From Amycolatopsis decaplanina DSM 44594 (GTDB taxonomy: Bacteria; Actinomycetota; Actinomycetes; Mycobacteriales; Pseudonocardiaceae): a DNA stretch of 64,000 bases. Position numbers and translations under genes: made by a program. The stretch is from positions 124,001 through 188,000 of the forward strand of contig NZ_AOHO01000078.1 of the NCBI RefSeq assembly GCF_000342005.1, written 5' to 3'. The notes beneath the pieces are model-generated. The model worked only from the letters and a program-made list of their open reading frames with translations, had not been told where the DNA came from and searched no databases. Shown here in pieces: positions 55,964 to 63,368 of this stretch; within the stretch, counting starts at the first letter, position 1; each line of letters starts with the position of its first letter.

Positions 55964-56816
55964 ACCACCGGCACGATCCAAGCGTGCCGAGGAGTCAACA
56001 GCCAAAAGCCGAGAGCTCGGCGCCGCATTGCGGCGCGCACGAGAGGCTTCCAGCCTGGCTCAAGTCGATATCTGCCGCCCATTCGGCTGGGGAGCACCGA
56101 AGGTCTCTCGGCTGGAGAGCGGACAGCGCGAAGGGTCTCCTCTGGACATCGTCACCTACCTGGCAAAAGCCGGGACGGAACCGGCCGAGTTCGATCGCCT
56201 GAAGAAGTTGGCTGAGTCACCGGCCAATGGCTACGACCTCCAACGCCACCCGGAGAACATGCCCGATCTGCTCCCGACCTTCGACTTCCTGCACGCGAGC
56301 GCCAAGACCATGACGTTCTATGAACCGCGGCGGATCCCTTCATTGCTGCAGAGCGAGCAGTACGCGGAAGTGATGCTGCGACACAACCGGAACCCCAAGG
56401 ACCCGCTCATCAAGGAAGCCTTGCAGGCACGGCTTTCACGGCAACAAGTACTCCAGAGCGTGGCAGAGGGCTTCGACGCCACCTTCTACATCGACGAAGT
56501 TGCTCTCCACGACCCGACCATGCGCAGCGTCCTGGATGAACAACTCCTTCAGTTGGTGATCACCTCGACCGTGCCGCACTGCCACGTGCACATCATTCCG
56601 TCCGACAGCTTCGACGATGAACTTCAAACTGCATTCGGCTTCTTCGAGGACTACGACGGCAACTCGGTCCTCGCCGTTCACACCGCCACCGCGATGTTGG
56701 TACTGGAAGATGTCGAAGACCTGGCGCCGTACTTGCGGAAGCTGAACGAACTTCGCGAGACAGCCCCGAACGAGAAGGAATCCACGGAAAAGATCAGCTC
56801 GGCGGCACGTCCTTAA
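55944..56816 (+). CDS. XRE-family regulator with DUF5753 domain
   Basis: 290 residues from GTG 55944. The N-terminal helix-turn-helix (ELGAALRRAREASSLAQVDICRPFGWGAPKVSRLESGQREGSPLDIVTYLA) is followed by the DUF5753 domain with MTFYEPRRIPSLLQSEQYAEVML and a C-terminal beta-rich region (AFGFFEDYDGNSVLAVHTATAMLVLED). Such proteins are abundant in Actinobacteria and usually act with a small DUF397-type partner; here no DUF397 gene is seen, and the upstream WPC proteins occupy the partner position. It probably regulates its own operon. Confidence 0.9.
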   Translation: MFKSAPEPPARSKRAEESTAKSRELGAALRRAREASSLAQVDICRPFGWGAPKVSRLESGQREGSPLDIVTYLAKAGTEPAEFDRLKKLAESPANGYDLQRHPENMPDLLPTFDFLHASAKTMTFYEPRRIPSLLQSEQYAEVMLRHNRNPKDPLIKEALQARLSRQQVLQSVAEGFDATFYIDEVALHDPTMRSVLDEQLLQLVITSTVPHCHVHIIPSDSFDDELQTAFGFFEDYDGNSVLAVHTATAMLVLEDVEDLAPYLRKLNELRETAPNEKESTEKISSAARP

Positions 56817-56964
56817 GGTTTCGAGCAGCTTCGTCTAACGGTGTCGCCGCCATGGTCCAGCCGTCGCGCCGCTGTGCAGCCCCTACCGGTGCCGGCGAGT
56901 CACTAGCAAGGGTGCGGATGATGTCGTTCCCTTGCCATACGCTTCGGTCGGCCATACTAGACGC

Positions 56965-57681
56965 ATGGCACACCTCGTGTACATCGATGAGACAGGTTCA
57001 GTCGGGAAGGGCGCCAAGAACCAAGAGTTGCTAACGCTGGCCGCCGTCCTCGTCCACGAGGATAAGGTCCAGCCCCTCGCGGAGGCGTTCCGCAAGGTGG
57101 CGTGGAAGCACCTAGACTGGCTGCCCGCCGCCTTCGAGCTTCACGGAAACGAAATCTGGAACGGTACAGGCCCTTGGGACTCCCTAGGGTACGCCGAGCG
57201 GATCGCCGTGTACGAGGATGCGATCACGGTCCTCGACGACCTGGACATCGACGTGTCCTACGCCAGCATCCACAAGGAACGCTTGCACAAGCGATACGAA
57301 GGAAACGCCGACGAGAACGCATACCTCCTAGCCCTACAGTTCCTCCTCGAAAAGATCGATAAAACCGGAGGAAACAAGATTCTCATCGCGGACGAGCATA
57401 AAGAACATCAACTGCGAGCGGTGAAGATGGTCGCCGACCTCCAGGACTGGCGCGGAGGTGAAGTGCCCGGGGCAAAGCTCCGGACCGTTATCGACTCTAT
57501 GCACTTCGTGCGCTCGCACACGAGCCCTGGAGTACAGTTGGCCGACCTTGTGGCCTATGCGCTACAGCGTCAATGGAACAAGCGGGACAGTCATCCGTAT
57601 GCCAAAGCCGCAATCGCCAGAATTACCAGCGTGATCTCCGACCATACCCATACGTGGCGCCAGCCCTGGCCAGCCCACTGA
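56965..57681 (+). CDS. DUF3800 domain protein
   Basis: 238 residues from ATG 56965. It begins HLVYIDETGSVGK, the RNase-H-like DUF3800 signature, and continues with FELHGNEIW, ILIADEH and VRSHTSPGVQLADLVAYALQ, which supply the conserved acidic and His residues. DUF3800 proteins occur on mobile and defence-related DNA and are suspected nucleases, with no established substrate. There is no ribosome site; TTGCCA and CATACT upstream, with the latter six bases before the ATG, fit a leaderless promoter. This DNA is less GC-rich than its neighbours, which hints at separate acquisition. Confidence 0.87.
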   Translation: MAHLVYIDETGSVGKGAKNQELLTLAAVLVHEDKVQPLAEAFRKVAWKHLDWLPAAFELHGNEIWNGTGPWDSLGYAERIAVYEDAITVLDDLDIDVSYASIHKERLHKRYEGNADENAYLLALQFLLEKIDKTGGNKILIADEHKEHQLRAVKMVADLQDWRGGEVPGAKLRTVIDSMHFVRSHTSPGVQLADLVAYALQRQWNKRDSHPYAKAAIARITSVISDHTHTWRQPWPAH

Positions 57682-57910
57682 GCGCTGCGCCCAGATGGGC
57701 ACGCGTCAATTGCCCACGAATCCCAGTCATTGAACAGCTACCATCCACGCCTCCACGGGAGGCCTCGCCCCTATCAGTGGCCCCTCGATGCTGCTGTACC
57801 CAGTGGCATCCCCTCCGGATCATGAACACGGCTGAGGAACTAAGGCAGGCCGAGACAGGCGACCACAAGCCCCTCACCCGGGAGCCACGAAGAAGATAAG
57901 AGGAAGCCGG

Positions 57911-58174
57911 CTACGTCGTCTTTCGCGGGCGACCGCCACCTGCACCTTGACCTGGCCGCGCTCGCTCCCATGTCCGGATCTCCGCCTCACGCGCAGGCGA
58001 CCAACCAGGTGTCCGACCGACGACTACGTCAGGCTCCGGGAACGGGTGCCCAGAGGCGTAGCGGCGCCGCCACAGGGCGACCGTCCGATGCGAGACCCCG
58101 AACCACTCCCCGATTTCGACCATCCCGAGATATCGAAGGGTCAGCCCTTCGCCGGTCGGACGGCCATCTTCCAC
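57911..58174 (-). CDS. Small helix-turn-helix protein
   Basis: About 87 residues from GTG 58174 (ATG 58123 is an alternative). The sequence LGMVEIGEWFGVSHRTVALWRRRY is a good helix-turn-helix, followed by PFPEPDVVVGRTPGWSPAREAEIRTWERARPGQG, the wing pattern of AlpA/excisionase-like DNA-binding proteins of actinomycete mobile elements. No clear ribosome site was seen. It is divergent from the gene at 58405, with a 230-base AT-richer gap containing repeated AACCTTG motifs that could be its operator. It could be an excisionase or a plasmid-type repressor. Confidence 0.65.
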   Translation of the reverse strand: MEDGRPTGEGLTLRYLGMVEIGEWFGVSHRTVALWRRRYASGHPFPEPDVVVGRTPGWSPAREAEIRTWERARPGQGAGGGRPRKTT

Positions 58175-58267
58175 CCGATGGTTTTCGCCGCTCACCAGGC
58201 TGAAGTTAACAGGGACCTGCGCGTCCGACCCGGACCAGCGACATCGCGGCATGTCTCGCCTCAAAAA

Positions 58268-58332
58268 AACCTTGTTGACTATGTATGCAAAGTTTACTTA
58301 CCCTGAACCTTGTTCACTCAGTGCTCAAGGTT
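58268..58332. promoter_or_regulatory. Candidate operator/promoter with repeated AACCTTG motifs
   Basis: AACCTTGTTGACT (58268-58280) and AACCTTGTTCACT (58306-58318) are direct near-copies 38 bases apart, and CAAGGTT (58326-58332) is an inverted copy. They lie in AT-richer DNA between the small helix-turn-helix gene and the gene at 58405. This fits a shared operator for the divergent pair; the binding protein is not shown. Confidence 0.5.
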
Positions 58333-58404
58333 TCTTGGGAGGCGCAAGGCGGCACATCAACACGAGGTCGTTGGCTGTTCGGAAGCGGTTCGAGGGGCGT
58401 CGCC

Positions 58405-59460
58405 ATGGCCGAGCACACTGAAGCCGCCTGGTGCCCGCCCGAGCCGCGCGAGCTTCCCGCCTTGCGCGAGCACCTGGCCGAGTACCTCACGACCTCCGTC
58501 GCTCACCTGTTCACCTCGGCGATGGTCCGCGAAGGCCGAGGAACACTTCGCCCGATCGGTGATCCGGACATCGGCGCCGAGTTGATGCTGGCGGACGAGT
58601 ACCTGCGGCTTCATCAAGCGCGGCTGTTCTACGTCACCAGCGACATCACGCCCCTCGTTCACCATGCCGCCCGCAATCTTCGGGACCGCTGGGACATCGA
58701 ACCTCAGGACTTGCCCGCACTGACCGGCTTCATGCTCTTCGCCGAACCGCTGGCGACCTACGCGAGGGCGGACGGCAAGGAAGTCGCCATCGTCGCCGTC
58801 TCTTGGGGAGAGACCACCCTCATCAACCATACCGACGGTGGACTCTGGCTGACCTTCTGGAGCGCCACCGACTTCGCGGCGGTCATCGCCAAGTTCCGCG
58901 CGGTGGGCTTCCCAACGGCCGAAGCGACCCGGCTCGCGCACTCGCAGAATGCGGAGCTGACCTGGGACAACGAGATCTACATGCCCTGGGGAGCTACCCA
59001 AGCCGTCGTCCCCGACGAGCCCGGCGGGCAAGTTCTCGACCCCACCAAGGTCTCCGCCGCCAAGACGACGATCGACTGGCTACGCGTAGTCCACGCCGGA
59101 TGGATCTTCTGCCAGCCGAACGGCTTCACGGAAGTAACCGACGAGCACCTCCCGAAGACGTTGCGGAAGCGGTCCGCGCGAGCCGGTCACTCCACGGACC
59201 CGGTCCGAGTGCTCTCGGTCAGCCGGAAGGCACCTCCTCGACCGGCGCGGGCCTTCGAGCCGACGGGACGCACCGTGGGGGTCCGCTTCCCGGTCGCACC
59301 GTTCCTTCGAAGGCAGGCATACGGACCCAACCACTCGCTCCGGCGCTGGAAGGTCGTGTCCGGCCACTGGCGCGGCCCAGCTGACGCGCCGGTCCGGATC
59401 GGCAAGAAGGTCAACCTGATCGACACTCCCCCACCTGGACAACAAGGCAGGAAATCATGA
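58405..59460 (+). CDS. Conserved actinobacterial hypothetical protein
   Basis: 351 residues from ATG 58405. No domain was recognised. It is a soluble protein with segments LPALREHLAEYLTTSVAHLF, LFYVTSDITPLVHHAARNL, VAIVAVSWGETTLINHTDGGLWLTFW and a basic C-terminal third (RKRSARAGHSTD ... LRRWKVVSGHWRG). It has no signal peptide or membrane helix. The DNA is normal coding composition. The stop overlaps the next gene by ATGA, so the two form an operon. Similar two-gene units sit near mobile elements in actinomycetes, but the function is unknown. Confidence 0.75.
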   Translation: MAEHTEAAWCPPEPRELPALREHLAEYLTTSVAHLFTSAMVREGRGTLRPIGDPDIGAELMLADEYLRLHQARLFYVTSDITPLVHHAARNLRDRWDIEPQDLPALTGFMLFAEPLATYARADGKEVAIVAVSWGETTLINHTDGGLWLTFWSATDFAAVIAKFRAVGFPTAEATRLAHSQNAELTWDNEIYMPWGATQAVVPDEPGGQVLDPTKVSAAKTTIDWLRVVHAGWIFCQPNGFTEVTDEHLPKTLRKRSARAGHSTDPVRVLSVSRKAPPRPARAFEPTGRTVGVRFPVAPFLRRQAYGPNHSLRRWKVVSGHWRGPADAPVRIGKKVNLIDTPPPGQQGRKS

Positions 59461-59864
59461 TCGCAGTCAAACGAACGAATCCGACCGACGACGTCATGTC
59501 GGCAGCCCACCACTGTCTCGCGGCCGAGAACTTCTTCGCTCGTGCCAAAGAGCTTCACGACGAGATCGCAGACGTTCCGCGCAAGCGGAACCGCTTCCAT
59601 CGACGCCTGGCCAATAGGCTGGAGCGGTCGTACAAGAACTATCTGGAGTGGGCACGTTTTCACCTTCAGATGGCGGAGGTCATCACGCAAGGAAGCAACC
59701 TGGTGCTGACGTACAACCGCGCTTCGTCCACTTTGGATCCACGTCTTCTCGGTACGGACGTGGCCCACGAGGTGGTTTGCTGGGATGGGTTCATCGGCGG
59801 ACAGCCGCGCGACGGCCGGGAACGCTGGCTCTCGAAGCCGGGCGCGGCTGACGCCGAATATTGA
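59457..59864 (+). CDS. Small helical hypothetical protein
   Basis: 135 residues. Mostly alpha-helical and basic (NFFARAKELHDEIADVPRKRNRFHRRLANRLERSYKNYLEWARFHLQMAEVI), with a Trp- and Gly-rich C-terminus. It is coupled by ATGA to the preceding gene, with which it probably forms a complex. No membrane helix or known domain is seen. Confidence 0.72.
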   Translation: MIAVKRTNPTDDVMSAAHHCLAAENFFARAKELHDEIADVPRKRNRFHRRLANRLERSYKNYLEWARFHLQMAEVITQGSNLVLTYNRASSTLDPRLLGTDVAHEVVCWDGFIGGQPRDGRERWLSKPGAADAEY

Positions 59865-59874
59865 ACCGGTCAGC

Positions 59875-60117
59875 TCACAGCAGGTCTTCGTAACCGAGGT
59901 CTGCGGCGACGTCTTCGACGAAGTCCTCTCCTGGGACGCCGGGATGTTCGTTCTCTACATCCCAGGCCGCGTCGCCGACGGCATCGCCACCTTCTTCCAG
60001 CGCGTCGACGACCATCTCGACCAACCCACGGGCCTGGTCATCATCGAGGTCGAAGCGCTGGGCCGCGTTCGATGCGGCTTGTTCGAGATCCTAGTCGTAC
60101 CAAGGAGGTTCGTACAT
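59875..60117 (-). pseudogene. Small acidic protein gene with an amber stop at codon 9
   Basis: The minus-strand frame from ATG 60117, preceded by AAGGAG seven bases away, reads MYEPPWYD, then TAG (60091-60093), then continues openly to TGA at 59875 as a very acidic, convincing protein (QRFDLDDDQARGLVEMVVDALEEGG ... EHPGVPGEDFVEDVAADLGYEDLL). The whole would be about 80 residues. No alternative start follows the TAG closely. A nonsense change (for example from TAC) or a base miscall explains it; readthrough is possible but unsupported. Confidence 0.65.
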
Positions 60118-60179
60118 CGGCGGGCTCCTTCGCTGGTGTCTGAGCCCTCAGAACATGGCGTTCTCCCCGTGCGTTCGAT

Positions 60180-60806
60180 TCACGCGGCCAACGTCGCGCT
60201 CAGAACGGTGGCGGCCAGCATCGGCGGCGCGAGCGGCATACGACCGTCACGAAGGCTCCAACGCTTCACGAGCAGGCCGAGCCCGGCGAGCAGGGCGGCC
60301 AGCAGATAGGAACCGACGATTCCGGTCAGGAGCCACTTCCACCCCAGCCAGCCAAGCAGCATCCCCAGGCTCGGCGCCAGCTTGACGTCGCCGGGGCCTG
60401 GATCGCCGGTGAGGACGAACGACACCAGCAGCACGCCGCCCCACACCACGGCGCCGACGAGCGCCATGGTCAACGACGGCACCGAATCGGTAATCAGCGC
60501 CGCGGTGACCAGCGTGATGGCCACCCCCACGGCCAGGGGCGCGGTGAGCCGGTCCGGTACCCGGTGCTCGACGACGTCGACAGCGGCGGCCGGCACGCCG
60601 ATCATCGCAAGGAGGGCGCCTGCGGCGACCAGGCTGGGCGGCCAAACGGCGGCAGCCGCTCCGACCACGGCGGCTGCGACCACGATCGCGATGTAGTGGG
60701 GACGCTTCGGCGCCGTCTTGAGAGTGGCGCGGAACAGCGGAGCCGATACTGCGGCCAACCCGCCGCCGAGGACGAACCCGACGACGATGCGCAGGTCGAT
60801 GTTCAT
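60180..60806 (-). CDS. Type IV prepilin leader peptidase (TadV/CpaA-like)
   Basis: 208 residues, almost entirely membrane-embedded (six to eight helices). It has two Asp-containing motifs of the aspartic prepilin peptidase family: DVVEHRVPDRLT and GDPGPGDVKLAPSLGMLLGWLG. It should cut the leaders of the Flp/TadE-like pilins encoded at 40856-42277, over 18 kb away, since no other peptidase is present in the Tad locus. The ATG at 60806 overlaps the preceding gene as ATGA. Small size and lack of a methyltransferase domain agree with the TadV/CpaA branch. Confidence 0.85.
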   Translation of the reverse strand: MNIDLRIVVGFVLGGGLAAVSAPLFRATLKTAPKRPHYIAIVVAAAVVGAAAAVWPPSLVAAGALLAMIGVPAAAVDVVEHRVPDRLTAPLAVGVAITLVTAALITDSVPSLTMALVGAVVWGGVLLVSFVLTGDPGPGDVKLAPSLGMLLGWLGWKWLLTGIVGSYLLAALLAGLGLLVKRWSLRDGRMPLAPPMLAATVLSATLAA

Positions 60807-61219
60807 CTAGCGGTCGCCGCCTCGTCCATTCGGTGATCGTCACACGGACTCGGAGGCTGGTCCGCCGAATCGGCCTTCACGTCGCTCGACCGTGTGAACA
60901 CCTTGCCCGCAGACCCGAACCGGATCTCGGCGCCGTACCAAGAACCGACTTCATTCGAACGTGCACGGCGGTAGTGCCACCCCGGATGATTCGAGACCGC
61001 GAGCCCTCGACGGCACTCGCAAGTGGTCGCGCACCACCACCCGGGCCGCACACGCAAACCCGCCTGGCCCACGGGCGGGAAGTGGCCGACGAGCGCACCG
61101 GTCGCCTTCGTGATGATCTCTCCGAGGGAGGAGCCGCGAACAAGCAGCTGGCCGTGCGCCTCGTGGTGTTCGGCGACCCATTCGACGTCGCATAGCTGAG
61201 GTTCTGAAGTCGCACTCAT
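60803..61219 (-). CDS. Hypothetical protein upstream of the prepilin peptidase
   Basis: 138 residues. Soluble, with a Cys pair in WWCATTCECRRG that could bind zinc, preceded by GHFPPVGQAGLRVRP and followed by a polar C-terminus rich in Asp, Ser and Pro. No known family was recognised. The ribosome site is weak. It overlaps the peptidase gene by ATGA, so it is co-translated with it, which might link it to pilin processing. Confidence 0.65.
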   Translation of the reverse strand: MSATSEPQLCDVEWVAEHHEAHGQLLVRGSSLGEIITKATGALVGHFPPVGQAGLRVRPGWWCATTCECRRGLAVSNHPGWHYRRARSNEVGSWYGAEIRFGSAGKVFTRSSDVKADSADQPPSPCDDHRMDEAATAR

Positions 61220-61263
61220 ACCCGAGACAAGCCCCGGTGACGAGCCGCTTGATGCGATGAAGC

Positions 61264-61707
61264 TCAGTCGTGGTCGAGCGCTTCGAGGCCCTCGCGCTCG
61301 CCAGCGGGGATCGTGGTCATCCAGGTGTCGAAGTCCTGCAGGACGACGAGCTGGCCAGAACGCGCCGGCTGCACGGTCGCCGTCGCACCACCGACAAGGT
61401 CGAGCCGGAGCCGCGGGCCATCGAGCCGTGCCGCGGTGACCTGGAGCGCCCGACGTCGGATGATCGCCAGATCGAAGACAGGTAGCCGCGTTTCCGGGTC
61501 TTGGAAGGCCGCGCTCAGTGGCCGGACCCAGAGGAGAGCGGGCTCATCCGTGTCCCGACGTACGTGCCTGGCCAGCGCGACCCGTTGGCCGCCGTCGATG
61601 ACGAGTTCGGCGCCAGGCAGCAGGTCGTCGGCCCGCTTCTGTGCGCGGCCGGCGACCAGGTTCTCGAGGATGCGCTCGGCCTCGTCGAGGTCGATCTCAC
61701 GATTCAC
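61264..61707 (-). CDS. Hypothetical protein
   Basis: 147 residues from GTG 61707, with AAAGGAGAG about eight bases upstream. A helical N-terminus (IDLDEAERILENLVAGRAQKRADDLL) is followed by beta-rich sequence (AELVIDGGQRVALARHVRRDTDEPALLWVRPL ... LRLDLVGGATATVQPARSGQLVVLQDFDTWMTTIP). It lies between the pilin-peptidase pair and the large protein at 61723 on the same strand with short gaps, so co-transcription is likely. No function is assigned. Confidence 0.65.
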   Translation of the reverse strand: MNREIDLDEAERILENLVAGRAQKRADDLLPGAELVIDGGQRVALARHVRRDTDEPALLWVRPLSAAFQDPETRLPVFDLAIIRRRALQVTAARLDGPRLRLDLVGGATATVQPARSGQLVVLQDFDTWMTTIPAGEREGLEALDHD

Positions 61708-61722
61708 GGGTCATCTCTCCTT

Positions 61723-63114
61723 TCATACCTTCAGAACGTCGTCGATCGGCTTGCCGGCGATATGCGTGATGCCTTTGGCCGTGAACATGGTGTGGATCTC
61801 GTCCCGCTGCTTCTTGCTCTCGCAGAGAATTCGCGACGGCCCTTCAGCGCCTAGCAGATCGATTCCATCACCGAACATGACTTCGTTGGCAGGGTTCGTG
61901 AAGTGGGCGATCTTGAAGGGGTCTCGAGTGGACGACGCGTACTTACCGGCCTTCGAGGGATTGACGGCCCCAAAGGTATCCGCGTTCGCGCCGTAGTAGT
62001 CCGCGCGGTGCATCAGCCGCTCAGGTTGGTCCCACACCAGCTTCGGGCCATCATCCGACGGTGGTTTGCTGAGCACGCGCAGGAAGACGGAACTCGCACC
62101 GCCGGTGAGTTTGTCCTCGTCTTCGCTCATGCCGACGCCACGGCTCACCCCCATCAACGTCCGGCGCTCGGTGGAGGCGAGCACACCGTTCGCCAGCATC
62201 GCTTTCAGCCCCGACGCCGACGTGGCGTGGACCAGAGCCTTGCCGTTGAACGCGGTCGTCAGCTTCGGCATTGAGTTGCCGACATCGATTCGGTTCCACG
62301 TCAGCCAGCCGCCGGACCGCCGGGGAACCGGGTCGTAGCCCGCGGTGGCGGCGAGTGCCTGGCCGGTCTGGTGCCCAGTCACCTTCGCTACGGCTTCGCG
62401 CAGAACCTTCACCCTCGTCGGTAGTGCCTGCGTGTGCGCGTCCAGCTGGATATCCTTGGCAAACCGCGCGAGCTGAACGTCGTCCAGACCAACGGCGAGG
62501 TGAGCACGCTCATGGAAGAGCTCTTGGCGCGTCATCTCCTCGAGCTGATCGCCAGTCGCGATGGCTGCCTGCACCTCGGTCTTGCCTGCCAGGTTCTGTG
62601 CTTTGACGTTCGCGACGAGGTAGCCGTATTCGCCTTCGGCTTGGGTCATGGGGCGGTTGGCCAGGTTGAGCTGCCCGAGCCGTTTGACCACGTCCGGGCC
62701 GTGCCCTTCACCGGCGGGCGCGACGATCTCGAGCCTGCCGCGCAAGGAGAACTCCGTCGTCTTCGGCGAGTTGACGCTGTAAGGCCGGTAGACGGCCTGG
62801 AATCCATCTCCGAGGTTGATCACGTACTCCTTGCCGGCGACCTTCTCCCACCGCGCCATTCCGTTCCAGCTGGCCTGGCCCGTCTCGGAGTCCAGGGTCG
62901 GCTTGATCCGAGTCGCGTCGCGCAGGAGACCGGCGACTCGGTGATCGCCATGGTCGCTCGCAAGCACGGGCATCGTCACGGTGACCGTCGTGATGCCTTC
63001 GTGCAGGTACGGGTTAATGTGCCCGACGTTCTTCGCAGCGGCGTCAAAGCCAGCCTCACCGACGTTGCCACCGCACTGGCCGCACTCACGGGCGAACCAC
63101 ACCCACTCGCCCAC
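61723..63114 (-). CDS. Hypothetical protein with ADP-ribosyltransferase-like C-terminal region
   Basis: Up to 463 residues. The N-terminal part has CGQCGG and mixed sequence. The C-terminal third (ALVHATSASGLKAMLANGVLA, then YYGANADTFG, then HFTNPANEVMFGDGIDLL) has the spacing of a His, Tyr and Glu seen in ADP-ribosyltransferase folds attached to phage or toxin proteins. This is a fold guess, not a family match. The GTG start at 63114 is only 20 bases from the divergent gene, leaving no promoter, so the true start may be internal (for example the Met in VTVTMPVLAS) or the gene may be a truncated piece of a longer one. Confidence 0.55.
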   Translation of the reverse strand: MGEWVWFARECGQCGGNVGEAGFDAAAKNVGHINPYLHEGITTVTVTMPVLASDHGDHRVAGLLRDATRIKPTLDSETGQASWNGMARWEKVAGKEYVINLGDGFQAVYRPYSVNSPKTTEFSLRGRLEIVAPAGEGHGPDVVKRLGQLNLANRPMTQAEGEYGYLVANVKAQNLAGKTEVQAAIATGDQLEEMTRQELFHERAHLAVGLDDVQLARFAKDIQLDAHTQALPTRVKVLREAVAKVTGHQTGQALAATAGYDPVPRRSGGWLTWNRIDVGNSMPKLTTAFNGKALVHATSASGLKAMLANGVLASTERRTLMGVSRGVGMSEDEDKLTGGASSVFLRVLSKPPSDDGPKLVWDQPERLMHRADYYGANADTFGAVNPSKAGKYASSTRDPFKIAHFTNPANEVMFGDGIDLLGAEGPSRILCESKKQRDEIHTMFTAKGITHIAGKPIDDVLKV

Positions 63115-63134
63115 GCCGTCCGGGAGGGAGCACT

Positions 63135-63368
63135 GTGACGTCTACCGCCGCCCAGCCGTCACTACACGGAGCCAACGAGAACACCGTCACCGGGTTGACG
63201 CCACCGCAAACCGATGGTCTCGCCTGTGTTCTCTGCGGAACTGCCTGTCTCGACCATCCCGTCCCGCATCGCACGGCCGGCCGATCGACCTCCGGTCCCC
63301 AGACCTTCGCCTGCCCGCACCGCGTACTGCATACCGTCGCCGGGGTATTCGAAGGGCCGGGAAGGTGA
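63135..63368 (+). CDS. Small zinc-ribbon-like protein
   Basis: 77 residues from GTG 63135, with GGGAGGGAG four bases upstream. It has a CVLCGTACLDHPVPH motif and FACPHR further on, giving several Cys and His that could bind zinc. It overlaps the DUF2637 gene by GTGA. Small zinc-ribbon proteins beside spread/transfer genes are common on actinomycete integrative elements, and this position supports that reading. Confidence 0.7.
   Translation: MTSTAAQPSLHGANENTVTGLTPPQTDGLACVLCGTACLDHPVPHRTAGRSTSGPQTFACPHRVLHTVAGVFEGPGR

Noticed and set aside
57682-57910. A plus-strand frame following the DUF3800 gene
   Set aside because: It overlaps the end of DUF3800 in another frame and has no ribosome site or recognisable sequence.
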